Source of the DNA: a virus
Virus record (IMG/VR): IMGVR_UViG_3300030294_000015
Coordinates: 30,153 to 94,152 of that record
Length of the DNA: 64,000 nucleotides
Direction: 5' to 3' (one strand)
Shown here: piece after piece, positions 27,186 through 35,890 of the stretch
How the letters are laid out: every line of letters starts with the position of its first letter
Numbering within the stretch: the stretch's first letter is position 1
Notes under the pieces: generated by a model
Told to the model about the DNA's origin: nothing
Databases searched by the model: none
Seen by the model: only the letters and a program-made list of their open reading frames with translations
Position numbers and translations under genes: made by a program

Positions 27186-27446
27186 ATGGACATTAAAAAA
27201 GAAAACCAACTACAAAAAGATATAAAATTAAAAAGACAAAATATAGAAGAAAAATATAAGTATGATAAAGATAAACTAATAATTATATTAGAACAAATTG
27301 CTGGTATATGTAGAAGAAATAGAACTTTAGTTGGGGAAGGAGTGTTTACAGAATTTTGTAAATACTTATATGAAAATGGATATGATGGTTATCATATAGG
27401 TGTTTATTTAAAAGATTGGAGAAGTGAAGTACTAGAAAATATATAA
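27186..27446 (+). CDS. Hypothetical protein, 86 residues
   Basis: It starts at ATG 27186 behind GAGAGGAAATAAATT. The protein is small, basic and helical. No family is recognised. Confidence 0.65.
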   Translation: MDIKKENQLQKDIKLKRQNIEEKYKYDKDKLIIILEQIAGICRRNRTLVGEGVFTEFCKYLYENGYDGYHIGVYLKDWRSEVLENI

Positions 27447-27453
27447 GGAGTAT

Positions 27454-27735
27454 GTGTGTAAAATAAAATTGAAACAAAAAGTATCAGATTCGATACAAAT
27501 GAACAAGATATTTATAGAATCACAGTATTCTATATCATCTTTAAAACTAATGATAAAATTTTATCATAATATGTGTAAATATAAAAATGATAATTCAGAT
27601 TTTAAGTTTAATGATTATGTATCGATATTTATACAATCATTATCACATGAAAGTAATATGTCTTATAAAGATATTAGTAGTATCTTATATAATTGGTATT
27701 ATGAAATAGAAAATTTATCTATAAAAAATAAATAA
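27454..27735 (+). CDS. Hypothetical protein, up to 93 residues
   Basis: The frame opens at GTG 27454, only three bases after AAGGAG, so the true start is uncertain; no in-frame ATG lies nearby. The ATG at 27452 in another frame runs into a stop after four codons. The sequence is helical and Lys/Ser-rich. It is co-transcribed with 27186. Function is unknown. Confidence 0.5.
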   Translation: MCKIKLKQKVSDSIQMNKIFIESQYSISSLKLMIKFYHNMCKYKNDNSDFKFNDYVSIFIQSLSHESNMSYKDISSILYNWYYEIENLSIKNK

Positions 27736-27762
27736 GGAGTTTAATACACTCCTTTATTTTTT
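27731..27762 (+). terminator. Rho-independent terminator
   Basis: AATAAGGAGT pairs with ACTCCTTTATT around TTAATAC, followed by a run of Ts. It overlaps the last bases of the gene ending at 27735. Confidence 0.85.
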
Positions 27763-27812
27763 ACGAAATATGAAAGTTAAACATTTTATTAATTGAAAGG
27801 AGGTATCTTCTA

Positions 27813-29012
27813 ATGACTAAATTTACAAATAAAAAGTATACTAATACTATATCTAATCTTATAGATGGTATGAATAATAGATTAAAAAATCCATTCTATA
27901 TTCATAATGATAAACAACCACCAACACCTGTTGATTATTATAATCAATCATCTACCCAAACATCAATAGATGAAAATCTATTGCAAGAATATAAAGATTT
28001 AGGTGAAGATTCACCTATAAAATTTAATAAAATAGAAGACTTTATTCTATATGGGATTCAACAAATAGAAGTAAATTATAATATAACTGATAACGGTTTA
28101 GAATCAGATACTTTACAAGGAGAAGCGTATGTATTACCAAATACGTTTATACCAAAGAAAGGTGATTTCTTTAGAATAAAATATCTTAAACAACCATTAT
28201 TATTTAAAATTGTTAGTTGTACTATAGACACTATAGATAATCTAAGCAACTTTTATAAAATTCAATGGGTATATGATAGACCAGACACAAGCGATATAGA
28301 CAAACAAGTTGTAGAGAATCTAGTAGCTATTGTAGAAAATATAGGAACAGAGTTTAAAACAGTTATTAAAAAATCTGAATATAAATTTATAGAACTAATA
28401 GATCAAACTCTATCTAAATTAAAAGAATATTATAAAGTATTATTTTATTCTGATAGAGTAGAGACATTTATTTTTTCTAATATGACTAATTTTTTCTATG
28501 ATCCTTACGCAGTTGAATTCATTAAAAAACATGATTTAATAAGTACTCTAGATGATTACTTATATATAACACAACAAATAGAATTACATAATACATTTAT
28601 ATTAGAATATGATAAATCATTATTTAGAGCAATAGAAAAACAAGATAAGAAAATAGGAAAGTATATAGGATCTTCACAAGCAGAATTTATACAAGATGTA
28701 TTTGGAGTGTTCTCTTATAGATCTGAGCCTTATTATAAGATAATATATAAGGATTATAAATTTCCTAATCTAGAAATAATAGATTTTATAGATGAAGATT
28801 TGGTAAATAGAATAGGGACTGATAATCTATACTATGAAGACGAATTAAAATATAGAAATATTATAATTAAGTATTTAAATAATGATACTGTAGACCTTTC
28901 AGATATTAATGCTATAGATGGTATTCAATATACAGCAAATAAATATTTATTTTACGAATTATTATTTATTATATATATACTTGAAAAGAACGTAAAGATT
29001 TTATTAGGTTAA
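27813..29012 (+). CDS. Candidate virion structural protein, 399 residues
   Basis: It starts at ATG 27813 behind AAAGGAGGTATC. Residues 60-170 form a beta-rich domain (GEAYVLPNTF, then KKGDFFRIKYL) like a tail or baseplate barrel, and the rest is helical. No exact family is recognised. It is followed by two small genes on the same transcript, and a structural role is inferred from style only. Confidence 0.6.
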   Translation: MTKFTNKKYTNTISNLIDGMNNRLKNPFYIHNDKQPPTPVDYYNQSSTQTSIDENLLQEYKDLGEDSPIKFNKIEDFILYGIQQIEVNYNITDNGLESDTLQGEAYVLPNTFIPKKGDFFRIKYLKQPLLFKIVSCTIDTIDNLSNFYKIQWVYDRPDTSDIDKQVVENLVAIVENIGTEFKTVIKKSEYKFIELIDQTLSKLKEYYKVLFYSDRVETFIFSNMTNFFYDPYAVEFIKKHDLISTLDDYLYITQQIELHNTFILEYDKSLFRAIEKQDKKIGKYIGSSQAEFIQDVFGVFSYRSEPYYKIIYKDYKFPNLEIIDFIDEDLVNRIGTDNLYYEDELKYRNIIIKYLNNDTVDLSDINAIDGIQYTANKYLFYELLFIIYILEKNVKILLG

Positions 29013-29047
29013 CATTTGAATAAATATCTATAAGGAGGACTTTAAAT

Positions 29048-29158
29048 ATGGATTTGGATTTGAATTTAGAAACCGTATTATTTTTAGAATTAGATACTGA
29101 TGAAGCTGCTGAGACTATAGAAGAAGATTTCAGCTTTATTGATTTTTGGATAGATTAA
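29048..29158 (+). CDS. Acidic microprotein, 36 residues
   Basis: A short frame at ATG 29048 sits behind AAGGAGGACTTTAAAT. It encodes 36 residues dominated by Asp, Glu and Leu with almost no positive charge. It could be a small inhibitor-like or mimic protein, but there is no family evidence. The gene at 29173 follows with its own AAAGGAGG site. Confidence 0.6.
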   Translation: MDLDLNLETVLFLELDTDEAAETIEEDFSFIDFWID

Positions 29159-29172
29159 AGGAGGAATAAATA

Positions 29173-29733
29173 ATGTCTAATGTAACAACAAAAAATGTAA
29201 ATGTATATCCATCACCAGGAAGATTAGTATATGAAATAACACCACCGTTAAGAGGAGCTGTATATAGTATAGAATTAACTACATTGGTAATATTAAAAAT
29301 GATTAAATCAGGACATAAAGTAGAAGAGAATATTTCTGATACAAAAAAAGTATTTTTAAATGTAGAAAATTATGATAGAGATAATACTCAAGATACAGTT
29401 ATTACCAATACGACAGCTGTAACAAATAGTGAATTACTTTCTAAGTATAGTGTATTAAATACAGATTATACAAATTTAAAGACATCTTATGACGAATTGG
29501 AAGCTAAGTATACTGCGTTACAATCCGAGAATACAACATTAAATGCTAAGGTAGATAGTTGTACATCTCAAATAAGTGATTTAGAACAAAAAAATAAAGA
29601 TCAAAGTACTGAAATTGAAAAATTGGAAGAGGATTTAACTTCTAGTACAAATACAACAAGTAATAATACTTCTACAACTGATAATACATCAACAAATAAT
29701 ACAACAACTTCAACAGATACAACAACAAAATAA
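29173..29733 (+). CDS. Coiled-coil protein with Thr/Asn-rich tail, 186 residues
   Basis: It starts at ATG 29173 behind AAAGGAGGAATAAATA. The first 75 residues look globular with a Pro-rich turn (PSPGRLVYEITPPLRG). Residues 85-150 form a heptad-like coiled coil, and the last 35 residues are nearly all Thr, Ser, Asn and Asp. This layout is common in virion fibre or attachment parts, but no family is recognised. Confidence 0.65.
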   Translation: MSNVTTKNVNVYPSPGRLVYEITPPLRGAVYSIELTTLVILKMIKSGHKVEENISDTKKVFLNVENYDRDNTQDTVITNTTAVTNSELLSKYSVLNTDYTNLKTSYDELEAKYTALQSENTTLNAKVDSCTSQISDLEQKNKDQSTEIEKLEEDLTSSTNTTSNNTSTTDNTSTNNTTTSTDTTTK

Positions 29734-29741
29734 AAAAATAA

Positions 29742-29770
29742 TAGAGCACAATTTCGTGCTCTATTTTTTA
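29742..29770 (+). terminator. Rho-independent terminator
   Basis: TAGAGCAC pairs with GTGCTCTA around AATTTC, followed by TTTTTTAA. It closes the plus-strand block before the minus-strand RNA polymerase cluster. Confidence 0.9.
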
Positions 29771-29969
29771 ATATAGTATTATAAATGTGTGTTATCGTCG
29801 TACATTTACTTCACCCCCTTCGCTGTCGAGAATAAAGTATTTATATATTTAGCATAAACATCCCTTCTTTCTTGAATTATGTATTTAGTGTTAAATTAAA
29901 GATGCACAATTCTTATAATTATTTTATCTTTACACTATAATAATATACAATTATAATATTAAAGTTTTA
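29771..29969 (-). other. Intergenic stretch with leftward promoter-like element; possible small RNA
   Basis: No gene of useful length is present. On the minus strand a copy of the promoter-like element (29937-29957: ATTATAAT, TGTAT, ATTATTAT, then AGTG) points left into about 170 bases. That segment has unusual G-rich sequence (GCGAAGGGGGTGAAG near 29820) and a strong ribosome site before an eight-codon frame that starts ATGTACGAC. A small RNA or leader peptide is possible. No tRNA fold was found. Confidence 0.4.
29937..29957 (-). promoter_or_regulatory. Recurrent promoter-like element, minus strand
   Basis: Read on the minus strand it is ATTATAAT, TGTAT, ATTATTAT followed by AGTG. GTAAAACTTTAAT lies upstream. 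It faces left, away from the RNA polymerase gene and toward the terminator at 29742-29770. Confidence 0.55.
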
Positions 29970-30004
29970 CAAAATAAAGATAGTAGGGATTAACCTACTA
30001 TCAT
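29970..30004 (-). terminator. Terminator of the minus-strand RNA polymerase operon
   Basis: GATAGTAGG pairs with CCTACTATC around GATTAA (29979-30002). On the minus strand it is followed by TTTATTTTG. It lies just beyond the stop codon of the polymerase gene. Confidence 0.85.
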
Positions 30005-30007
30005 ATT

Positions 30008-30214
30008 TTAATAGAATTCTATTGGTTCTAATTTTCTTTGTGTCTCTGGTAATATTAATGTAAAATTATATAAAGCTTGTATAACTTCATTAGTAGGCTT
30101 CCTTACATTTTTACCACCTAGATCCACATAAAATCTTTTTGATTTTAGATATTCATCTAATTCTTTATTTGCTTCTAAAGTATAAGCAATTTTTACACTA
30201 TATTGATCTCCATC
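30008..30214 (-). CDS. RNA polymerase beta'-like subunit, exon 2
   Basis: Exon 2 encodes 68 residues starting DGDQYSVKIAYT and ending PIEFY. Joined to exon 1 it completes the catalytic metal-binding loop as GDYDGDQ, the counterpart of the universal DFDGD motif of beta'. The frame is also open upstream within the intron (LSDYDLRNLK), but the P10 pairing places the exon start at base 30214. The product ends soon after the catalytic loop, so the rest of beta' must come from another gene, as in phiKZ-like phages with split subunits. Confidence 0.8.
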   Translation of the reverse strand, partial: DGDQYSVKIAYTLEANKELDEYLKSKRFYVDLGGKNVRKPTNEVIQALYNFTLILPETQRKLEPIEFY

Positions 30215-30655
30215 CTTCAGATTTCTTAAATCGTAATCTGATAATTTATAAATTAAGACGATTTAAAAAATGTTAGTGTAACCTGTAGACGCAACTCTAC
30301 CAGAAGACTTTCATCTTCCTAGACTATATTATCTTGAATCTCTTCAAGCTACCTCTTTCGGAATTATCATAAGCTTATAATCCCTACTCTACTCGCTTCG
30401 TGTATATTTATTATACCTTATTTTTAACTAGACATATCTCTATGTAAACTAGTATATAGCTTTCGATAGTCGTTGAACGTTCCCTATTTATATTAAATAA
30501 GGCTTCGATGCTGATTACCCAATTATTAATTATTCTCAAGCATTCACACTTAAAGTTTCCAATTATGTTGTAGCTAATTAACTTTCTAAGGCTTTCCAGC
30601 AGTTAAGGTAGTTTTTGTTTCGGCTTTTGCCAAGAAGACTACAATGGAGAGGTTT
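30215..30655 (-). ncRNA. Group I intron (441 nt) in the RNA polymerase beta' gene
   Basis: On the minus strand the core elements appear in order: P (AACTGCTGGA), Q (AATCAGCATC), R (GTTCAACGACTA, complement of 30467-30478) and S (GATAATATAGTCT). P1 pairs exon GGAGACTAT with intron GTAGTCTTC and ends in the conserved U-G pair at the splice site. P10 pairs exon GATGGA with intron TCCATT. These two helices fix both ends and restore the beta' catalytic motif. No endonuclease gene is present. The R-side core is almost identical to that of the intron at 22963-24553. Confidence 0.88.
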
Positions 30656-32080
30656 ATAGTCTCCTTCAGTAGATGATAACGCTAAAGAACATATGTTTAG
30701 TGTATCTTTAAAACTGGAACTTGTATTGGTTCCTATATCTTCTTCTCTTATCTTTGGATAATAAGGATAGAATTCATTATTTATATATACAGGTTCTGTT
30801 TCTACTGTAGATGATATCCTAATTTTGTTAGGAAATTGTCCAAAATAAGTATTCATAGGATATCTAGTAATTAAAGCATGTTTATCTTTACACATTTCTA
30901 CAGCAGCCATATAGAATAAATCACACCATGTTAATCGTCTATTGTAAATAGATGTAACCTCATCCATATCTTCTTTCTTTTCTGTATTAGGTGTATTATT
31001 ACCTTTAAAATACATATATCTAATTTCACCTGTTGTTAATTCTACTTCTATAGGAATAAATCTATTAGAATATCCATGAATAAATCTCTTCATATATTTC
31101 TTTATTACATCATCAGAGAATTGTACAAAAGGTTCTTTTACTTGTACTAATTTGGCTTCACCTTTTTCATCATATAATATTTTTTGATTAGTACCACCAA
31201 ATTCATTTTCAAAGAATCTTCTACAATAGAATAATATATAAGGAAATAAATTTGCTATTGCAGATGCTAAAGGTAATGCACAATGCCTATTATCTACCAT
31301 TAAATCATCTACAGACTCTACATTCAAATTAGTTTCAGAGACGACTAATCTAGAAGAATAGTCAGATGTTTTGGACATTACAGATCTTTTTATAATACCA
31401 TATTTCTTTCCTAGATTTGGTTCTTTTGTAAACCAATCATAAATTTGTACTAATAATTCTTGTACTCTTCCTATAGTTGCAGATGTCATAGAGAAACCAA
31501 AGTCATCTGTTTCCTTCAAAGCATTTACTGCTATTATAATAGAATTATACATTTTATTAATTTCACCAACACCTAATGATTTATTCCCTGTATTTACATC
31601 TCTATAATATGCTGGGATAATAATATACTTATCTATGAATAGTGTACCGTTCTTTTTATTATTTGATATAAAGTCTATATTAATATCTCTCTTTAATGAA
31701 TCTGTGGATTTAAATTTCATTTTATCTATATTACTTTTAAGAAACTCAATTCCATTATCCCCATTTTCATCTTCTTCTAATAATCCTTGAGAATTTATTT
31801 TAAACTTCTTTACACCATGTACACATTCTTTAACTTTTCTATCCATTCTACACCATATTTTATAAGATAGTGGATCTATAAAAGATTTATATAAATCAAC
31901 ATAAGCAAATATATTTGCTCTTTGATCTTTAGATATTCCGAATACATCATTAGATAATAAACCATCTGACGTTGGAATACCACTACTAACAAAATATATT
32001 GGATTTGTGATTTGTTTAAGATTATTCTCTTTAATTAATCTTGCTGGGTTGAGTGTTTCGATTTTGACATGTCTTTCCAT
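30656..32080 (-). CDS. RNA polymerase beta'-like subunit, exon 1 (N-terminal part)
   Basis: This is the N-terminal half of a phage multisubunit RNA polymerase beta'-type protein (475 residues; 543 after splicing). Visible features are PIYFVSSGIPTSDGLLSNDVFG at the N-terminus, split here as PIYFVSSGIPT and GLLSNDVFG, typical of phage beta' subunits; KRSVMSKTSDYSSR (about 231-244), part of the double-psi barrel; and RYPMNTYFGQ, the counterpart of the NRAPTLHR region. The exon ends at STEGDY. It is the last gene of a minus-strand block headed by baseplate genes, which suggests a virion-packaged polymerase that would transcribe early genes. Without splicing, translation would run 25 residues into the intron and stop at 30578. 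Confidence 0.85.
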
Positions 32081-32111
32081 TTTATATCATACTCCTTTCT
32101 TAGTTTTGAGT

Positions 32112-32147
32112 TAAAAAAGAAAAGGCTCAGGATTAACCTGAAACCTT
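32112..32147 (-). terminator. Hairpin terminator or attenuator before the RNA polymerase gene
   Basis: AAAGG and CAGG pair with CCTG and CCTTT around ATTAA, with a T-run on the minus-strand side (CTTTTTTAA). It overlaps the 3' end of the 101-residue gene. Part of the transcription probably stops here, which would lower expression of the polymerase gene. Confidence 0.7.
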
Positions 32148-32438
32148 TTTCATTGTAATACCTATTGTATTATTATTTATATTATAATTTACGTTATATT
32201 TATCATATATTGATGATGAATTAATTATAGGTATTGGTTTTTTAGGATTGTTTAATTCAAAGTATATTGTATCATTATTTATAAATAAATTGTTTATAAA
32301 GAAGTTTTTAAATAATGCACATATTGTATACACAGTCATGATAGCATCATGATTATTAGAAAAATAAGAATATTCTAATATATTATTTTGTTTTACAAAT
32401 TCCATCCTATCTAGTTCTATAACTTTCAATTTCATCAT
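32133..32438 (-). CDS. Hypothetical protein, 101 residues
   Basis: It starts at 32438 and overlaps the end of the preceding gene by four bases (ATGA type), so translation is coupled. The protein is rich in Asn and Ile with mixed structure. No family is recognised; its place in the baseplate and polymerase block suggests a virion role. Confidence 0.65.
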   Translation of the reverse strand: MMKLKVIELDRMEFVKQNNILEYSYFSNNHDAIMTVYTICALFKNFFINNLFINNDTIYFELNNPKKPIPIINSSSIYDKYNVNYNINNNTIGITMKKVSG

Positions 32439-32689
32439 CTCCTTCTTTTAGGCTGTTTAGTTGGTTTCTTAGAAGGAGGTTGTTTCTGATTATTTTGTTT
32501 TGTATTAGACATACCAGAACCCATAGCTGCAAGTAACGCTGCTGTACCTCCCATAGCTTCACCTTCTAATTGTCTTTGACCTTCATCAGTCAACATTTTA
32601 GCAGTAATATCCATATACAGTTTATGGAATAACTTATTTCTCATATTCTCTAATTCTGTAAAAGGGATTTTCTTATAATGATTTATCAT
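32435..32689 (-). CDS. Small protein with basic Lys/Pro tail, 84 residues
   Basis: It starts at 32689, 11 bases after the hub-type gene. The first half is helical, the middle is Gly/Ala/Met-rich, and the end is a basic KKPTKQPKRRR-type tail. It may be a small tail-assembly or chaperone protein. No family is recognised. Confidence 0.65.
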   Translation of the reverse strand: MINHYKKIPFTELENMRNKLFHKLYMDITAKMLTDEGQRQLEGEAMGGTAALLAAMGSGMSNTKQNNQKQPPSKKPTKQPKRRR

Positions 32690-32700
32690 TATAAGTTTAT

Positions 32701-34512
32701 CTAAATACTTGCTAGTTGAGCCAGCTGATGACGAGTAAAAAGGAGATCTTCAGCAGTCATATTATATTCTTTATCTACATGATTACATTTAGGACAAGTT
32801 CTCTCAGGTAATATATAACTCAATCTATTATCATTAGTTTTAATCTCTTTATAAATACAATTCCACATTTTTTGGAATTCATTAGACGATAGTTCTTTAG
32901 TTATAATTGTACCATACTTTTTAATTTTATTTTTTAATACTTTTCTTAATCTATTAGGTTCATTATTCTTAAATTCAGAAGTAAAGTCAATTGGTCTATA
33001 TTCACCTTTTTCTCTATCTATATAGTATATAGTATCTACATAAGTAAGAATATTTATTATACTTCCATATTTAGCTCTAAATTCTGGTTCTAATAATAGT
33101 GGTTCCATTCTAGTTTTCCAGACTGATGGTGATTTAATCTTTAATATATAATCATCTGAAATTTGATAACCTTTACCATTTATAACATAAGGAGAATCAT
33201 CAGGATTATTTAATAAATCAGAATACTCTTGTTTTACTTTATCAGTTTCAAATTTCATCATATTCATTATAGGAATATCTGCACTTATATAAGGGAATTG
33301 ACATTTTTCACATTGAGAAGCTAAAATATTAGAATATTTGAATGATCCTATATAAGCTCCTCCATATACATGATCTAAATCATCATCTCTTAATGACTTT
33401 AGCCATGTAGTTGCATCTGATGGTTTTTTACTTCTTATATGGTCATATAATATAGTGAATTTCCTTAAAGTTTGTGTGTATTCACTAACATCTTTTTCTA
33501 ATGGTGCTGCTAATTCATTAACTTCAAAACCTTCTAATTCTTCAAAAGAAAATGTTCTTTTAGAATTCCATAATACATGTTCTATAACATCTTTATGTCT
33601 TGTAGATTTAGCATTATTGACATTTATTGGTGATCCTACTTTAAATGTAGACATATCAATTACATTTTTAATAGGATGTAATAATTTAGAAAGATTACCT
33701 TTCATATCATCGAATGCTTTATCTAATTCTTCTTGGGATAATATTAAATCTTTTTCTTCTTTATTATCTTCTTCTATACGAGACTCTTCATCTGGAATAT
33801 CTATATAATCTTTATTATCAGAATCTTCTGATGATTTAGTTATCTCTTTAAAATCATTATCGTCAAAAATAGTATCTCTTCTATTATCTTTCTCTGATAA
33901 TAATGCTCCTGATTTCATAATAGTATGGTCATTTTTTCTATCTATAATTTTTACTTTAGATTCTTCTTTATTTTCTTCTAATACAGAATGTTGATCTGTA
34001 ATATCTTCTATAGTTTTTTCATCATCATAAACTATTTCTAAAGTAGAATTTTCTTCTTGTTTTTCTTCTTCTAAGTCAATAGAAGATTTTGGAAATTCAC
34101 TATTTAAATCAACTTTTGTTGTTTTTTCTTTAGGTTCTTCCGTATATAAAACAAGTTCTTCATCTTTATTATCCATTATATCATCTCCTACTATTTCTAA
34201 ATCTTCATTATTCTTATAATCATCTGGAATATCTAAATCATCATATTCAGAATCAGATGGTATATTTTCTAATTCTTTTTCTTTAACTTTCATTGCTTCT
34301 TGTTTTGCGTTATTGAATTCTTCATTTTCTTTTGCTAGTTCTTCTATTCTTTTATCTACTAATCCTAGAACTTCATCTTGTTCTTTCTTAGTTTTTTCAT
34401 TAGAGATTTTTAATTTTTCTTCTCTCTTTGCTTGTTCTGTAAGCTTAATAGCTTCTTCAGAACTTATTGTTTTCTTCTTTTTCATATCAGATAAAGATAA
34501 TTGATCTTCCAT
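32701..34512 (-). CDS. Baseplate hub-type protein with zinc ribbon, 603 residues
   Basis: The first 260 residues are highly acidic and probably disordered (long runs of Glu, Asp, Ser). The folded C-terminal part has two cysteine pairs: CEKCQF (about residue 402) and CPKCNH near the end (about 577), followed by ELLF-like residues (EDLLFTRHQL). This C-terminal zinc ribbon resembles hub-assembly proteins of T4-like baseplates (gp26/gp51 type). The upstream neighbour is a gp25-like wedge protein. The acidic N-terminal extension is unusual for the family. The precise hub subunit is not certain. Confidence 0.68.
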   Translation of the reverse strand: MEDQLSLSDMKKKKTISSEEAIKLTEQAKREEKLKISNEKTKKEQDEVLGLVDKRIEELAKENEEFNNAKQEAMKVKEKELENIPSDSEYDDLDIPDDYKNNEDLEIVGDDIMDNKDEELVLYTEEPKEKTTKVDLNSEFPKSSIDLEEEKQEENSTLEIVYDDEKTIEDITDQHSVLEENKEESKVKIIDRKNDHTIMKSGALLSEKDNRRDTIFDDNDFKEITKSSEDSDNKDYIDIPDEESRIEEDNKEEKDLILSQEELDKAFDDMKGNLSKLLHPIKNVIDMSTFKVGSPINVNNAKSTRHKDVIEHVLWNSKRTFSFEELEGFEVNELAAPLEKDVSEYTQTLRKFTILYDHIRSKKPSDATTWLKSLRDDDLDHVYGGAYIGSFKYSNILASQCEKCQFPYISADIPIMNMMKFETDKVKQEYSDLLNNPDDSPYVINGKGYQISDDYILKIKSPSVWKTRMEPLLLEPEFRAKYGSIINILTYVDTIYYIDREKGEYRPIDFTSEFKNNEPNRLRKVLKNKIKKYGTIITKELSSNEFQKMWNCIYKEIKTNDNRLSYILPERTCPKCNHVDKEYNMTAEDLLFTRHQLAQLASI

Positions 34513-34531
34513 AACTTATATTCCTCCTCTA

Positions 34532-34909
34532 TTATAAATCACTTAATGATATTGTATTATTTTCACTATTAGTTATTAATTTATATATAGTGTTTTCTAC
34601 TTGTATTTCTATAGTCAAAACACCTTTGGATGTGGTTGATTGTTTTATATCTATACTCACATTAGATAAATTTGGTAGGTATGTCGCTATTTGTTTTTCA
34701 ACTTCTAACGTTAGAGATGATATGTCTTCCATAAACATATTTCTCCAATTTTTATGTATTCCTATACCCATATCAGGATGAGTTTCTATTTCTCCTGGGT
34801 TTAATAAGAATAGTCTTATTAATAATATGGCTACAGCATCATCACCTTCATATACTTTAGGTTTATTATAATTATCTTTAGATAATACATATTCTCTTAT
34901 AGCTGCCAC
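34532..34909 (-). CDS. Baseplate wedge subunit, gp25-like
   Basis: This 125-residue protein matches the gp25/lysozyme-like baseplate wedge family: LLNPGEIETHPDMGIGI in the middle, then LEVEKQIATYLPN and a beta-rich end. It forms part of the wedge that triggers contraction of the tail sheath, so the phage has a contractile tail. It is the first gene of the minus-strand block ending with the RNA polymerase gene. Confidence 0.85.
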   Translation of the reverse strand: MAAIREYVLSKDNYNKPKVYEGDDAVAILLIRLFLLNPGEIETHPDMGIGIHKNWRNMFMEDISSLTLEVEKQIATYLPNLSNVSIDIKQSTTSKGVLTIEIQVENTIYKLITNSENNTISLSDL

Positions 34910-34986
34910 ATAAAATCACCTCACGATCTATATAATTAAATTTAATTAATAGTTTAACTTTTAAAAAATAACTGTTAAGGTTTTAA

Positions 34987-35007
34987 TTTATAATTGTATA
35001 TTATAAT
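34987..35007 (+). promoter_or_regulatory. Recurrent promoter-like element
   Basis: TTTATAAT, TGTAT and ATTATAAT follow one another and are followed by AGTGAATAATA. It lies in the divergent region and serves the gene at 35046, whose leader AAGGAGTGTTGTAAAA resembles the other cassette leaders. Confidence 0.7.
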
Positions 35008-35045
35008 AGTGAATAATATAAATAAAATTAAGGAGTGTTGTAAAA

Positions 35046-35822
35046 ATGAAATTGAAAGATATGAATTTAGGTATTAAATTTGTAGTAACAGGAGATTGGA
35101 TATCATATATACAGTATAATACAGATGAAAAAATAACAGATGTAAGAACTCAAAGAGAATTTAAAAGTTTTGAATATATTGAATTAAAAAATATGATAAG
35201 AATATTGGTTAAAAATGATTATGCTAGAATTGCTGTTATACCAAGTACATATAGTGAATTCAATTGTATGTATTACAGCTTTTTACTATTTAATAAGCCA
35301 TCTATTACAGATAAGGTTTTATCTTCTAATAAGATCGTGCAATATATTATAGAACAAAACAATTTAGAAGATATGGATGTATCTCTCATGAAAATTAATA
35401 ATAGTAATTCAAGAAAATATTTAGATGATTTTGATGGAGATACTTTAAATATTATGTATGAAAAGATACCAGCAAATAATTATGAGGAATATCATTATAA
35501 AAATGATAGAATAATAAAAGATATTATAGACTTCTATGAAATAAAGAATGATAAAGATTATTCTAAATTAGGAAAATACATAGATAGTATTTTCCCTAGA
35601 TGTATAGAAGAAAAAGTATATTTATCACAATTAATAATAGCATTATTAACTAATTTCCATGATATTGATAAAATGAATCAAACATCAGTATCACGTGTTT
35701 CATATGGTGATATAATTAAAGGTAATTATGATTTTGGAGATATTCAAAATATATTTATAGAATATCCATTAGAATATAAAATGTTACAAGATATATACCA
35801 AGCGTTACCTACTGTAGAGTAA
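35046..35822 (+). CDS. Hypothetical protein, 258 residues
   Basis: It starts at ATG 35046 behind AAGGAGTGTTGTAAAA. The fold looks mixed alpha/beta with a helical second half. The sequence DDFDGDTLNI near residue 125 looks like a polymerase Asp motif by chance but lacks any polymerase context. Function is unknown. Confidence 0.7.
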   Translation: MKLKDMNLGIKFVVTGDWISYIQYNTDEKITDVRTQREFKSFEYIELKNMIRILVKNDYARIAVIPSTYSEFNCMYYSFLLFNKPSITDKVLSSNKIVQYIIEQNNLEDMDVSLMKINNSNSRKYLDDFDGDTLNIMYEKIPANNYEEYHYKNDRIIKDIIDFYEIKNDKDYSKLGKYIDSIFPRCIEEKVYLSQLIIALLTNFHDIDKMNQTSVSRVSYGDIIKGNYDFGDIQNIFIEYPLEYKMLQDIYQALPTVE

Positions 35823-35835
35823 ACATGAAAATGAT

Positions 35836-35866
35836 TTAAAGAGGATATAAAAATCCTCTTTATAAT
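35836..35866 (+). terminator. Weak terminator hairpin
   Basis: AAAGAGGAT pairs with ATCCTCTTT around ATAAAA, followed by ATAATAAAT. The T-run is poor, so read-through into the regulator gene is likely. Confidence 0.55.
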
Positions 35867-35890
35867 AAATAAAATTATGGGGTGATTAAA

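Noticed and set aside
29800-29850. tRNA gene in the G-rich intergenic part
   Set aside because: No cloverleaf with a TTCGA-type T-loop and acceptor stem could be drawn.
35441-35452. DFDGD motif at about residue 125 of the 35046 product as a second RNA polymerase subunit
   Set aside because: No flanking beta' features (double-psi barrel or preceding helices) are present; the match is by chance.
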